A DNA stretch of 64,000 nt from Strigamia acuminata (lineage: Eukaryota; Arthropoda; Chilopoda; Geophilomorpha; Linotaeniidae). Under the pieces are notes generated by a model. It saw only the letters and a program-made list of their open reading frames with translations, was not told the origin of the DNA and did no database searches. Both the position numbers and the translations under genes were made by a program. Location: assembly GCA_949358305.1 (NCBI GenBank), contig OX442314.1:9915060-9979059 (forward strand), given 5' to 3'. This document shows, in pieces, positions 43,835-55,625 of this stretch (position 1 is the first letter of the stretch; every line of letters begins with the position of its first letter).

Positions 43835-43990
43835 GCTACATGGTTATGGTTGCTAAGCGTTGAAGAATGCAGAGACAAAAATGGAGGCAAGAGCGTAGTC
43901 GTTGGTATGTTTTCTGTGGTTTTTCTAGTTGTTGGTGCAAATGCAAGGTTGGGTCTTCATGAAAGTCATTTAACGGAATGTTCCTCGCTT
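43835..43990 (+). repeat. SINE-like repeat, third copy
   Basis: It shares TTTTCTGTGGTTTTTCTAG, GGTGCAAATGCAAGGTTGGG and a following TCATT...CGGAATG segment with the copies at 24820 and 26605. The head differs from the 5S-like head at 24708. Confidence 0.5.
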
Positions 43991-44149
43991 GGCCTAATAC
44001 CCCAGACAGACATTTTGTTTTTCAGGTCAAGACCATGTTGTGGGACGCACACTAATGTATACAGTTGAGGCGTTTGTTGACTTCTTTTCCTACCTTCTGG
44101 ATGTAGCTAAAGCACATGGCTAAAAATGGACATTAAAACCGCTTATTTT

Positions 44150-44315
44150 TACATTGAAAAGTGACTAAAAATGGACATTTTTGACGAAAAACGGCTATTT
44201 TTGACGAAAAACGGCCATTTTTGACGGATAACGGCCATTTTTGACGAAAAACACCATTTTTGACGAAAAACGGCCATTTTTGACGAAAAACGGCCATTTT
44301 AGCCATTTTTCGTCG
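44150..44315. repeat. GACGAAAAACGGCCATTTTT tandem repeat
   Basis: Seven to eight imperfect units of 20-21 bp. Confidence 0.9.
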
Positions 44316-45145
44316 CCTGATTTTTTTTTAGCCATGAGAATACCGATTTCCGGGGAGTATCGGCCATTTTGGTACCGGGAACCGGGAATTAAAAAAAGGC
44401 GGAAGAACAGAAACCCTATTAGCGATACAAAATTGGCCAAAACTTACAAATTAAATCAATAACATTACTCTTCTACTGTAAGTAATTTATTGATTTTTAA
44501 ACGCAATGTATTTTTGCTTCCTGAGAAAGTTCTTCAGGACCGCGGGACAACGCATCTAAAACGGAGGCGTCTAGTCACTTTCGCTTCAGAAATTTATGGC
44601 TGCATAAAGAAGAACCAGATCAATGTCGATATGGGTCTTGGCCACACTGAATTAGTGGGCCTGAAAGAGCATTAAATTTTGTAGTGATGTTAGAAATCAT
44701 CACCAGATGTTGCTGAGAGGTGATGATGCGTTTTGCATCATCAGACTAGACTACTAATCGGTAAGGGGGAAAACTGGGTTGTCTTTATTGGCACGAAACT
44801 CAATTAAGGCAGTTCTCAAGTTCTCAAACTAGGTAGGCTGAGATGTTGTCTAGTACAGACAACCGGGCCAACGCGCTTCGCATTCTGTCTGGGCAAATGG
44901 CCTCATTAGGAAACCGATCTAATTTGAACTAACTTGAATTTACTCCTTGCTTTATTGGTCATTTCACTTTATTGTGCTAATTGCCATTTCATTGTGTTGA
45001 AATGCTTTGTGGATTTGTTTCTTAGATTTATGCAATTGACATAAGAATTATTTATTGACTAAAACAGAGTTATTGGAATTATAACTATTTATGATTCTTT
45101 CTCTACCTAACATTATCCTTTCTGTAACCAGTTTAATTATGCAGG
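44316..45145. other. No supported gene
   Basis: It includes a small hairpin at about 44720-44742 (TGATGATGCGTTTTGCATCATCA). No coding signal. Confidence 0.45.
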
Positions 45146-45880
45146 GCTCCAAGCACTAAAATCCCCAGATGCTTACGTATAGGGGCCCTTCAGACGCTTG
45201 TACCTAGGGGCCTTCCAGATGCCTATGCCTAGCATAGGGCTCTCTAAGATGCTTAGGGACATTCCAGATGCCTGTGCCTAGGGCCCCATAAGATGCTTAG
45301 GGACATTCTAGATGCCTGTGCCTAGGGGCCCTTTAGATGCCTGTGCCTAGGGGCCCTTCAGATGCCTGTGCCTAGGGCCCTTTAAGATGCTTAGGGACAT
45401 TCCAGATGCCTGTGCCTAGGGCCCTCTAAGATGCTGAGGGACATTCTAGATGCCTGTGCCTAGGGGCTCTTCAGATGCCTGTGCCTAGGGTCCTCTGGGA
45501 TGCCTGTGCCTAGGGTCCTCTGGGATGCCTGTGCTTCGGCGCCCTCCAGATGCCTGTGCCTAGGATCCTCTAAGATGCTTAGGAACACTCCAGATGCCTG
45601 TGCCTAGGGGCCCTTCGGATGTCTGTGCCTAGGGCCCTCTCAGATGCCTGTGCTTAGGGGCCCTCCAGATGTTTGTGCCTAGGGGCCTTTGAGATGCCTG
45701 TGCTTAGGGGCCCTCCAGATGTTTGTGCCTAGGGGCCTTTGAGATGCCTGTGCTTAGGGGCCCTCCAGATGTTTTTGCCTAGGGGCCTTTGAGATGCCTG
45801 TGCTTAGGGGCTTTCCAGATGCCTGTGCTTAGGGGCCTTTGAGATGCCTGTGCCTCGGGACCCTCATGATATCTGTGCGA
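45146..45880. repeat. AGATGCCTGTGCCTAGGGGC tandem repeat
   Basis: Some 28-30 imperfect units of about 24 bp, with variants (TTAGGGACATTCC, TTTGTGCC) arranged in small higher-order groups, for instance three near-identical pairs between 45650 and 45800. Confidence 0.93.
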
Positions 45881-47055
45881 AGGTGACCCAAACTTTCTGG
45901 GATTACTGCGGCTGCTGACATCGGACTTGTCCTTCAATGGATTTTTGTTAAAGGATTTAAAGTGATCTCATTCCAATTATGGGACCTGGGAAGAGTCTCA
46001 TATTTGTGATTTTTCATCATTACCCGTACCTTTTTGTTCCGAAATTCGGTATTTTGTGTGCCTGCTGAGAGGCTATTAATTAGGAATACATTATATAGCA
46101 AATACAAACTAAATTCAAATTGCACATGTTGTTCTGCACACTGGATTCCCATAGATATCTTGTTGTTATATCAGTATATGGCCTCTAGGTTTAACAATGC
46201 TAATTCTAAGAAAATAAACAGCAATACTAATAAATCAATAAAACAAATACTGTATAATTCATAATTTGAAGAGATTATCTGCTTTCTTTGATGGTTTTTT
46301 TTTACAATTGATTATCAGATCTGAATAAACCCCAGATGCATTTTTGCTCAAAAAGCATCATTGATTATTCTTGTAGCTTGAAGTTTTTGTAAATTATGTA
46401 TTTGAAATAGGTTGCTGTTTTGAATGCAGTTGTGCTCCTTGTGTATTTAATAATTGATAGTTGCATTTAGTGTTCACAGGTGGCGCTGGCTATCATGAGG
46501 CGCCATCTTGGGTGGTTTCTTTTTATTTTTTTTTTATTTTTGACGTTTTGATGTTGAAAGTTGAAAGCCTAATGAGGCAAAGAAAAGTTTTCAATGATTT
46601 ATTCATTAAAAAAGAACGCCTGTTTTCTGCTTTTCAATTACAATTCCACCTTTAATGGTTTTGTCTTGTAGTTGATATAAAATAAAAAATTAAGGGCGCT
46701 CCCAATCAAAATTACAATTGATTTTCTGTCTGGTTTAATTTGGTGGAATTAGGGGAAGATTTTGAAGAAAAAAGTTGATGAGGTAATTGATTCAATTTGA
46801 AGGAATTTTTGGGATTTCTTTTTAATTTTTTTATTTAAATTTTTTTTTGTTTTTGACAAGATGGAGGAAAAAAATGGAGTAAATTTTTTTTTTAATGATT
46901 TAAGGAGTTTAGTGCAGTAAAAAAAATGTAAATTGAACATGACACTGCCATGTTTATGATGCAATTTTCTGTTTGAAAATGACTAAGTAAATACTGATTA
47001 AAACTAAATATAAACATCCAGTCCTCCATTTTTTTTTTCTTACAAGAAAATGAGG
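45881..47055. other. No supported gene
   Basis: AT-rich. A YY1-like GCGCCATCTTGGG is near 46500. Short ORFs only. Confidence 0.4.
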
Positions 47056-47775
47056 AGAAAAAAAAAATGATTTTTAATGTAAACAACAAAAATGCATTTT
47101 TGAAAAAAAAATTGGATGAAAAAATTTGACTGAAAACAAAATAAATAGACACAAAAAACAACAACAACAATTTATTTTCAAAAATGCATCAAATAATGTA
47201 ACAAAAATACATCCAAAAAAGCAACAAAAAAAATTATTTTTAATGAAAACAACAAAAATACATCAAAAAAAGCAACAACAAAATTTATTTCCAACGAAAA
47301 CAACAAAAAATACCAAAAAAAATTGATTTTTAATGAAAACAACAAAAATACAACAAAAAAGCAACAAAAAAAATTACTTTCAATGAAAACAACAAAAATA
47401 CATCAAAAAAAGCAACAACAAAATTTATTTCCAACGAAAACAACAAAATATACCAAAAAAATTGATTTTTAATGAAAACAACAAAAATACAACAAAAAAG
47501 CAACAACAAAAATTTATTTTCAATGAAAACAAAAAAATACAACAAAAAAAATAAAAATTATTTCCAACGAAAACAACAAAAAATACCAAAAAAAAATTGA
47601 TTTTTAATGAAAACAACAAAAATACAACAACAAAAAACAACAACAAAAAATTATTTTTAATAAAAACAAAAAAAATACAAAAAAAAAATTATTTTTAATG
47701 CAAACAACAAACCTAAACAAGAAAATTGATTTTCAATTAAAACCAAAAATAGACCCAAAAAAGACAACAAAAACG
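47056..47775. repeat. AAAACAACAAAAATACAACA tandem repeat
   Basis: A- and C-rich units containing AACAACAAAAATAC and AATTTATTTCCAACGAAAAC. This is the A/C-rich side of the composition switch before the 48-kb GC island. Minus-strand ORFs are Phe/Val-rich artefacts. Confidence 0.92.
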
Positions 47776-48155
47776 GAAAAAAATGTCAAGCCTTTAAACA
47801 CACGACCTCAATATCGCTATCGACTTGTCTGTGGCCCGAGCAACCGACTACTTCCGGTGGCTTCTCAAAATACACCGAGCTGACACGCATCCAACTCATA
47901 TTGCACATAAAAAAACCAACCGCATCGCATTTTCGTCCCTCTCCATTTATCCAACGCGAACGTGGGCGTTTTCCGCGTCGTCATCGCGCCTTGTTTGGAA
48001 CGCCGTCCAAGGATAAACAATTTTCCCAAACTCCTCGCAACTTATCAAACGATTAATTGTCCCACCGCTCTCTGGCGGCGGACCCCGCAGAACGCCATTT
48101 TTCCGCGATTAATGGAGACGCGCGCGACCAGACACACAAGCGGGACATCGACGCG

Positions 48156-48272
48156 ATGGATACGATCGGGGACGCGGCTGCGACCGGGGACGAGGTCGAT
48201 CCGTCGGTCACTTTGGATGACTCGAGGATCGCGGTGTTGAGAAGGACGGTCAGATGGGCGGGGTACAAAAGT
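48156..48272 (+). CDS. Candidate alternative first coding exon in a GC-rich island
   Basis: A GC-rich island (about 47800-48270) ends in an open segment with ATG at 48156 in good context (GCGATGG) and 39 codons (MDTIGDAAATGDEV...VRWAGYKS) up to a strong donor AGT/GTAAGT. The frame ends in phase 0 and would join the ASPP acceptor at 58812 in frame. The residues are acidic, then basic, and match no domain that I know. The same frame is open upstream of the ATG, so the true start could lie elsewhere. It could equally be the first exon of another gene with later exons that I have not found. Confidence 0.35.
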
Positions 48273-48279
48273 GTAAGTT

Positions 48280-49785
48280 TTTTTATTTTTTTAGCTTTTT
48301 TTTTGCGTAAAAATCGATTTTTGTGTTTTTTTTTTTTTTTTTGTTGATTTTTATGTTTTTTTTTATGTTTTTTTTATGTTTTTGATGGTGGAAAGTGACA
48401 CGAGATGTCGTTTTCACGTGAGGATGATGGTGTTTGTGTTTTGAAGGTCAAAAACGTTGCATTCTTTTGGTTACACCTGGACGACCTATATTCTATTTGT
48501 TGTTGAAGGACAATTTTAAGTCGGGGAAATGTTAATCGATTGTAATGGTGTGAGAAATGAGTCGGAGGTTTTTTTTTGTCAACTTGGGGGTAATGAGTGT
48601 TTTTTTTTTTATGTTTTTTTTATTTTTTTTTATATTTTTTTCATTTTTTTTATCTGTTTTTGGTGAAAAATTAGGAACAGTGAGTCATTTATCATTTTTG
48701 TTTAATTTTTTTGATGAAATGTGAGTCATTTTTCTTCGGTTTTCACATTTTTTCACATTTTTTCACTTAAAAAAATGGGAAAATGAGTTATTTTCCATTT
48801 TTTTTTATTTTTTCCATCTATTTTTGGTGAAAAATTAAACAAAATGAGCAATTTTTTACATTTTTTACATTTTTTTTATTTTTTTCTATCAACATTTGGT
48901 AAAAAACTTTAAAAATGAGCAAAAATGTCGTTTCTCATTTATTTATCTCTTTTTCGACAAAAAACTGTCGAAATTAAGTCCTTTCCCATTTTATTCCATT
49001 TTCCGCCATTTGATTTTCTCGAAAAACCGAGAAAAATGACTCTAATCACTCCATTAATGCTCCATTTCCATAAAAGATGGCGCCATTTGTTTGCTCGCCA
49101 ATAAATTCCAACCTAACACTCCAACAGACACCTCAACTTTCACCAATTGCCTCCACCTACTGACAATTTTTCCACCTCTTTTCAAACACAAAACTCAAAA
49201 CAAACCCCCAACACAATTATCTGCATCCAATATCTCCACTCGAACGAACAAATCAAACACAACTCCACTAGAAACAGAAAATAAATCCAACTAAAGGGAA
49301 ACTATCCACAAACCCCCACAAAACCCTCCATTTTGAATCCACGGTTTCATATCAACACTTTAACACTATTAACACCCACCAGGTCACGTGATTTACAGCA
49401 TAAAGGTGTTATACCTTGTTCTAATGGGATTATACTTTTAATAAATTTATATTGCTGTTTATTTCTATACACTTTAATGTCTTAAACATAAACTTTAAGT
49501 GTTTTAATGGCCCGTGATTGAATTGCTTCTTTAATATCCTTTTTTTTGTTTTTTTGTGGTTCTTCTTAGTTATTATTACATTTTCAAGGCAATAACAAGA
49601 ATGTTATGAAGTAGGGGGGGTGTGGGGAGAGGTCAGGTTCAATTTAATGTTTGTGGTCTTTTTTTGGGGAAATAATGACAAAAAAATGATCATTTCCTCC
49701 ATTGCAGTTTGTGTGTGTAATTATACACCCAATATGAAAGCAATGAGTCATGAAAAGTCAATTTAGAGTGATTTTTTTTAAGAAA
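48280..49785. other. T/G-rich then A/C-rich sequence, no supported gene
   Basis: 48280-48900 is strongly T-rich with GAGTCATTTTTC-like units. 49085-49390 is A/C-rich. 49540-49780 is T/G-rich again. No coding signal. Confidence 0.45.
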
Positions 49786-50395
49786 AAAAATTTTTTTTTT
49801 GACCGGTCCGACCGGTCCACTTTTTTGGTTTTGATTTGGGATATTTTTTTTGTGTTATTTCGTTTGGAATTTTGGGATTGATATTTTTTAGAGTGGATTT
49901 TTTTTTTTTAAAAAACATGATCGGTCCGACCGGTTTAGTTTTTATTGATTTTGATTTTGGTTAATTTTTTTGTGTTGTTTCCTATGGAAAATTCACTCTA
50001 AAAAATATCATTCTAAAAGATTGATATTTTTAGAGTGAATTTTTTAGAAGAAAAAAAAAAGACCGGTCCGACCGGTTCAGTTTTTATTGATTTTGATTTG
50101 GGATAAATATTTTTGTGTTTTTTCCTATGGAATTTTGGGATTGATATTTTTTATAGTGAATTTTTATATGAAAAAAAAAATGACCGGTCCGGCCGGTTCA
50201 GTTTTTATTGATTTTGATTTGGGATAAATATTTGTGTGTTGTTTCCTCTGGAATTTTGGGATTGATATTTTTTTAGAGTAAATTTTTTTATTAAAAAAAA
50301 AATGACCGGTCCGACCGGTTCAGTTTTTATTGATTTTGATTTGGGATAAATATTTGTGTGTTATTTCCTATGGAATTTTGTGACTGTTTGAATCC
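49786..50395. repeat. ~120-bp tandem repeat with GACCGGTCCGACCGGT core
   Basis: Five units start near 49801, 49919, 50062, 50183 and 50304. Each has a GACCGGTCCGACCGG core, then TTTTTATTGATTTTGATT(T)GGG, then GGAATTTTGGGATTGATAT. The cores are nearly invariant although the linkers drift. Confidence 0.92.
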
Positions 50396-50925
50396 TGATA
50401 TTTCCTTGCTGGCAGTGCAAGTGCAGCGCAACGATTTGAATGTGACCTCTTTGGTAAACATTCTTGTGTGTTTGTGACACTGGCGCTGCGTATGTAAACA
50501 CGAATGTGCGCAAAAGGGGTCAGCTTGGATGTCATTCATCACTCGCGACTTGAAGGAAAGTCAACAGAATGTTTTGACGAATGTTTATTTCATGTTTTCA
50601 TTTTTATTCGTCGCGCCATGTCCGGATTTTTGTGGCTCGTTGAAACGTTCTTAAAAGTTTGTTTTGTGATTGTAATTAGTTCCTGTTGGCTTTATAAATG
50701 GATATAAAGGTTGTTTGCGGGGATGTTTATGGATGAGGGATATAAATCTCGGGTAATTGCTGGGGTATTAAATGAAATTGGGGGTTTTTTGTTTTAGTTG
50801 AGTGCCTGGTCATCATGGTGGATTTTTTTTATATCAATAAGTTGGGAATTTGACGATGTAATGCGGGGGGGCCCGGGCAGAAATGAGTGGGGAGTGATTT
50901 TTCATTTTGAAGGCCCATAAATTGT
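50396..50925. other. No supported gene
   Basis: A moderately GC-rich stretch at about 50400-50640 holds a 67-codon ORF at 50504 with no recognised similarity. Confidence 0.35.
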
Positions 50926-51715
50926 TTTTTTGTTTCAGGGCCCATTTTTTTTTTTTTAAGGTCGAGATTGTTTTAGTTATTTGGGGGATTTTTTATTTTT
51001 TTTATTTTTAGGGCCCCAAAGATATGATTTTATTTTTTAGGGTTGAAAACGTTTTTTTTGGGAGATTTTAGGGGCCCCATAAATTTTTTTATTTTTTTTT
51101 TGAGTTGAAAAAATCTAGTCTATGTTCAGGGGCCCAAAATGAAAATTATTTTTAAGGCCCCAAAGGTTTTCTCACATTTTCAGGGGCCCAAAAGTGAAAT
51201 TTGTTGTTAGGGCCCCCAAAATTTACTGTCATGTTCAGGACCCCAAAAATTTTCTCGCATTTTCAGGGCCCCAAAAATTTCTTCTCACAGTTAGGGGCCC
51301 CAAAAGTAAACTTTCATTTTGAGGGCCCCAAAAATTTCTTCTCATTGTTAGAGGGCCCCAAAAATTTCTTCTCATTGTTAGAGGGCCCCAAAAATAAACT
51401 TTCATTTTGAGGGCCCCAAAATCTCTCTCACATTTTCAGGGCCCTAAAGATGTCTTCTCATTGTTAGGGGGCCCTCTAAACTTTCATTTTTAGGGACCCA
51501 AAAGAAAACTTTTATTTTGAGGGCCCAAAAAATTTTTTCTCATTGTTAGAGGGCCCCAAAATTGTCTTCTCATTGTTAGGGGGCCCCAAAAATGTCTCCT
51601 CATTGTTAGGGGCCCCAAAATTAAACTTTCATTTTGAGGGTCCCAAAAGTTGACTCTCACATTCAGGCCCAAACCTTTCCTCTTATTTTAGGGCCCCAAA
51701 AATCACCCTCTGTTT
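50926..51715. repeat. AGGGGCCCCAAAAATTTCTTCTC tandem repeat
   Basis: About 25 imperfect units of 30-31 bp with GGGCCCCAAAA and TTCTCATTGTTAG. A similar GGGCCCC-type repeat occurs independently at 60155-61050. Confidence 0.92.
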
Positions 51716-52172
51716 CATGCCCCCCAAACCCTCATCTTAATTCTCCTTGGAAATGGGCCCCGAATCTTAAACAAACCTGCGACTGAAATTCGAACCAAAC
51801 TCCCACATAATAAAACACACAAGCAGGTCAATCAAATGCACCCAAACGACCCATCAAACATCGGAAAAACAAATCAAAAAACACACTTTTATTACAACAT
51901 CCTCTAGTGCTAAAACCTCGAAGCAAAAATAACCCTACTCCGATACTCTCACAGTAATTAAAAAACCAACACCCCCTAATGACAAACACCTGCACAAAAG
52001 GGGGTTAACTGCCATTACCCCCTTCCTTCCTCCATTCAATATTGAATTTCACATTCCCCTCCCAAGTCCCACAACCAACCATTAACCAAAAGCGCCATCT
52101 TGTTAATCACCAACTGCTCTGCTTCGTCTCATAAACCTTTATCTCCCCCCCACTTGGGGCGCTGTTTTTACT

Positions 52173-52205
<33 letters not shown>

Positions 52206-52259
52206 ATTTTAATTTATTTATTTTAATTTTTATAATTTAAAAAAAAAATTTTTTTTGAT
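51716..52259. other. A/C-rich stretch with poly(A), no gene
   Basis: A/C-rich at 51716-52130 and an A run at 52174-52203. It is the upstream side of the 52-kb GC island. Confidence 0.5.
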
Positions 52260-52533
52260 TGACATTTGTCACGAAATTCTCATTTTCCGGGGTCAGTTGC
52301 AACTGGATGCCCGTGTCAGGTGGAGCGAAATTCGGCCCACCGCGGCGCAGACGAGGAGTGGCGGTGGTGGAGTTGGTTGAGTTGGTGCAGCAAAGCATGT
52401 CGGGAGCGAAGCGAGTCGAGTGAAAAGACCCGTTTTCCTTTCTCCCCCCATTTCTCGTTCCACTGTTGGCCGGGCGCTACTCCGACTCGCTCCGGGACTT
52501 GGATGCTGCCACTCGGCTTTATTGGCTGCCAAT

Positions 52534-52584
52534 ATGTCCGCTGTTTGTTTTCAAGCGCGCGGCGCTTCATCATCGCCATTAAAG
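52534..52584 (+). CDS. Candidate alternative first exon, 17 codons
   Basis: In a GC-rich island (52260-52640), ATG at 52534 opens MSAVCFQARGASSSPLK, ending AAAG/GTAGGA in phase 0, compatible with the ASPP acceptor at 58812. ATTGGCTGCCAAT, a double CCAAT motif, lies just upstream. Another upstream ATG (52503) is open but ends in phase 1, so start and frame are uncertain. The donor is moderate only. Confidence 0.25.
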
Positions 52585-52654
52585 GTAGGAAACGGCAAAT
52601 ATTTGAGGTTGGGAAACGGAGAGTGCTGTGGGTGTGACAGGAAGAGTGCTGGGG

Positions 52655-53310
52655 CTAATTAAAGGTGTGTTGAAGGGTCTTGAGAGGGAAGTTTTTTTGG
52701 GTTGGTATTTGGGGGGGTTTTGGGGGGTTTATTAGGTGGGAAATGGGATTAAATGGATGGGAATTGGGTTTGTCGTGTTGTTTTGGGGTTTTTAGGGTAT
52801 TTTTAGGTGTTTTGGGGGTGGGAAATTAGATTTTTGGGGTTTTATTGGGTTTGTGATGCTGTTTTGGGGTTTATTTTGGGGTTCTGAGGTGTTTTGGGGG
52901 TTTATTAGGTGGGAAATTGGATTTTTCACGTTGTTTTGGGGGTTTTGGGTGTTTTTTAAGGTGTTTTTCGTGTTTATTTTGGGGTTTTGAGGTGTTTTGG
53001 GGGGTTTATTATGTGGAAAATTGGATTTTTCACATTATTTTGTGAGTTTTGGGGGCATTCGGGGTATTTTATAGGTGTTTTTGGGTTTATTTTGGGGTTC
53101 TGATGTGTTTTGGGAGGGTTATTAAGTGGAAAAATAGATTTTTCACGATATTTTGTGGTTTTTAGGGGTTTTAGGGTGTTTTTTTTATGTTTTCCGTGTT
53201 TATTTTGGGGTTTTAGGGTGTTTTTTAGGTGGGAAATGTTTTTAAATGGTTGGGAATTTGGTTTTTTGACGTTATTTAGGTTTTTTTTGGTGTTTTTGAG
53301 TGCGATTTTA
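52655..53310. repeat. TTTTGGGGTTTTTAGGTG-rich degenerate repeat
   Basis: T/G-rich loose units with GTGTTTTGGGG and TTTATTAGGTGGGAAATTGG, directly downstream of the 52-kb island. Confidence 0.8.
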
Positions 53311-54229
53311 CCTTAGGACTAATTCCCATAGGTTAGCATGGGGAATTGAAGCATTTTTGTATTTAATAAACTGGTTATGCCGGCTCTCTTTGGTGTTGCT
53401 AGAATAAACAAACTTTTGGACTTTGAGTGATTTTGTATCGTTTTTCTATCGCGTTTCGACACGGATTCCGGCGTGGGACGCATGCGCACGTGACTCGAGT
53501 CGAGTTCCGATCGCGGCCAGTGAGTTTCAAGTCCGGCGGAAGTTGTGGTCATTTTCCTTATTGTTCGCTCGGACAATTATTCGGTTTCCGGTGGGGAAAT
53601 TTATTTTTTTTTTGGCGCCAAAAGGTGACTTTTTTTTTTAAGGGGACATTTTTGCGTATCATTAATCGTCTCGAGGGTCCCCCACCAGGGGGAGGGGGCA
53701 AAAAGAGGGAGAAGGACTTCCGGTGTTGGTTGTTTGTCCAGGTGAAAGTGTTGGAATGTTTACGTAATTTTTTTTGGGTGGGTTTTTGTTTTTGTTTTGG
53801 GATCTACGGAGGCCCGTTGGGTCAGGTTTTGATTGCGTTTTGTATTGTAATGCGAACTCTGTTAACCCGGGATGGAGAAATGCGAGGAATGTTCAATGGG
53901 AGGAGGAGATGGAAAACAATGTGGTGAAACAATTGAAGAATGAGATGTTGGTTGTTGTTTTTTTTTCTTTTTTTTTTTCTTTTTCTGGAGAGAAACAATG
54001 GCGGTGGTGGTGAAACAATGGCGGCGGTGTTGAGGATTTTTTGGTTTTTGTTTTGAAAGGAAAAGGTTTTTGTTTTGATGACCTAAAATGATGGAAGTGG
54101 TGTGATTAAAAAAGAGTTGGTTTTGAATAGAGATGGATGGGTGTTTTTCTGGGTTTTTTTTTGTGTCAAGATAATTGGTTTTGTTTTGATTAAAATTTTT
54201 GGTTTTCGTCGTTTTCTTCAAAAAAAGGT
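53311..54229. other. No supported gene
   Basis: A GC-richer part (53430-53740) contains overlapping ORFs, the longest 166 codons (53427-53927). These have no recognisable domain and no matching splice sites. Confidence 0.35.
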
Positions 54230-54775
54230 TTGAATTTAGACATTTTCTGCATTTTTCTGCATAAAAACGTTTGAATTTAAACATTTTCTGTGTAAAAACG
54301 TTTGAATTTAGACATTTTCTGTGTAAAAACGTTAGAATTTAGACATTTTCTGCATAAAAACGTTTGAATTTAGACGTTTTCTGCATAAAAACGTTTGAAT
54401 TTAGACATTTTCTGCATGAAAACGTTTGAATTTAGACATTTTCTGCACAAAAACGTTTGAATTTAGACATTTTCTGCATAAAAATGTTTGAATTTAGACA
54501 TTTTCTGCATAAAAATATTTGAATTTACAAATTTTATGCATAAAAACGTTTGAATTTAGACGTTTTCTGCATTAAAACGCTTGAATTTAGACATTTTCTG
54601 CATAAAAAAGTTTGAATTTAGACATTTTTTGCATTTTTCTGCATAAAAACGTTTGAATTTAGACATTTTCTGTGTAAAAACGTTAGAATTTAGACATTTT
54701 CTGTGGAAAAACGTTCGAATTTAGGCATTTTCTGCATGAAAACACTTAAAAACGCTTCCATTTTGAATAAAAAAT
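54230..54775. repeat. AAAAACGTTTGAATTTAGAC tandem repeat
   Basis: About 17 units of about 32 bp with TTTGAATTTAGACATTTTCT, then GCATAAAAACG. Confidence 0.93.
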
Positions 54776-55299
54776 GTCTGTTATTCGACATTTTCTACAA
54801 AAAAACAATCCAAAATGTCTGTTTTTCGACATTTTCTGCATAAAAACAACCAAAAACATCTTTTTTTCCCATATTTCCAGTCTAAAAACAACCAAAACCA
54901 TCGTTTTTCCCACATTCTCCCCACAAAAACAGTCAAAAACCCCCAAATTTCAACAAAAAAACCTCTCCTTTTCCACACATTCCGCATAAAACACCAAAAA
55001 CCCACAAATTCCCCGACATTTTCCACCTAAAAACCACCAAAAACGCCCCAAATTCAATTCAAAACGACTTCTTTCGACATTTTCCCCTCTCGCACAACCC
55101 CACCATTTTGATTCCATTTCAAATCCCCCTCTACAACAAATCACCGAATGGAATCCATCGCGATACGGTATCCGAGGGTCCCCGAGGGTCCCCGAACAGG
55201 TACGGCCGTTGATGTGGCCAGCGAACGTTTTTCCTTCCCTCCGCTGACAACTCGCGGTCCCCACCTCGAGCCAAGTGGAACCATCGAGACTGGAGTTTT

Positions 55300-55400
55300 C
55301 GGTCGGGCCAATGGGCGGCCGCGCGAGCTTAAAGGCGCTCGAGAGCCTCAGGGAACCTCCTCGAACTCACCTTAACTCCAATAATGGCGGCCGGGTCCAC
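55300..55400 (+). promoter_or_regulatory. Candidate ASPP promoter: CCAAT, GC box, YY1-like site
   Basis: In a GC-rich island (55140-55480), GGGCCAATGGGCGGCCGCG (about 55303) combines a CCAAT box and a GC box. AATAATGGCGGCC (about 55380), about 75 bases before the MVQ exon, resembles the YY1 motif often found at start sites. There is no TATA box. Confidence 0.5.
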
Positions 55401-55456
55401 GTAGCGTTGCTCAGGTGCTCGGATTTGTGTTCAAAGTGTCGCGGAAACTCGACAAA

Positions 55457-55465
55457 ATGGTTCAG
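55457..55465 (+). CDS. Candidate first coding exon of ASPP (Met-Val-Gln)
   Basis: ACAAAATGGTTCAG/GTGAGT has an ATG, two further codons and a strong donor in phase 0. Joined to 58812 it would begin MVQLPDGVELTL. This gives a short-N-terminus ASPP form lacking the ubiquitin-like domain. A very short coding first exon behind a GC-rich leader is common. A small upstream ORF starts at the ATGGCGGCC. Splicing is predicted only. Confidence 0.5.
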
Positions 55466-55593
55466 GTGAGTCGGGCGAGGGGGAGGCGAGTTTGGTTTGG
55501 TTTTGGGTGGGTTGGGGGGGGGCGATGGAGGTGAGGGAGGGGTCGCGACGAGGTCGGTACCTGCAGCGTTTCTGTTTAAAGTTTTTGAAATTT

Positions 55594-55599
<6 letters not shown>

Positions 55600-55625
<26 letters not shown>

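Noticed and set aside
53427-53927. 166-codon ORF in a GC-richer stretch
   Set aside because: Composition follows the GC island and T/G-rich DNA, with runs of Phe and Gly and no domain or splice evidence.
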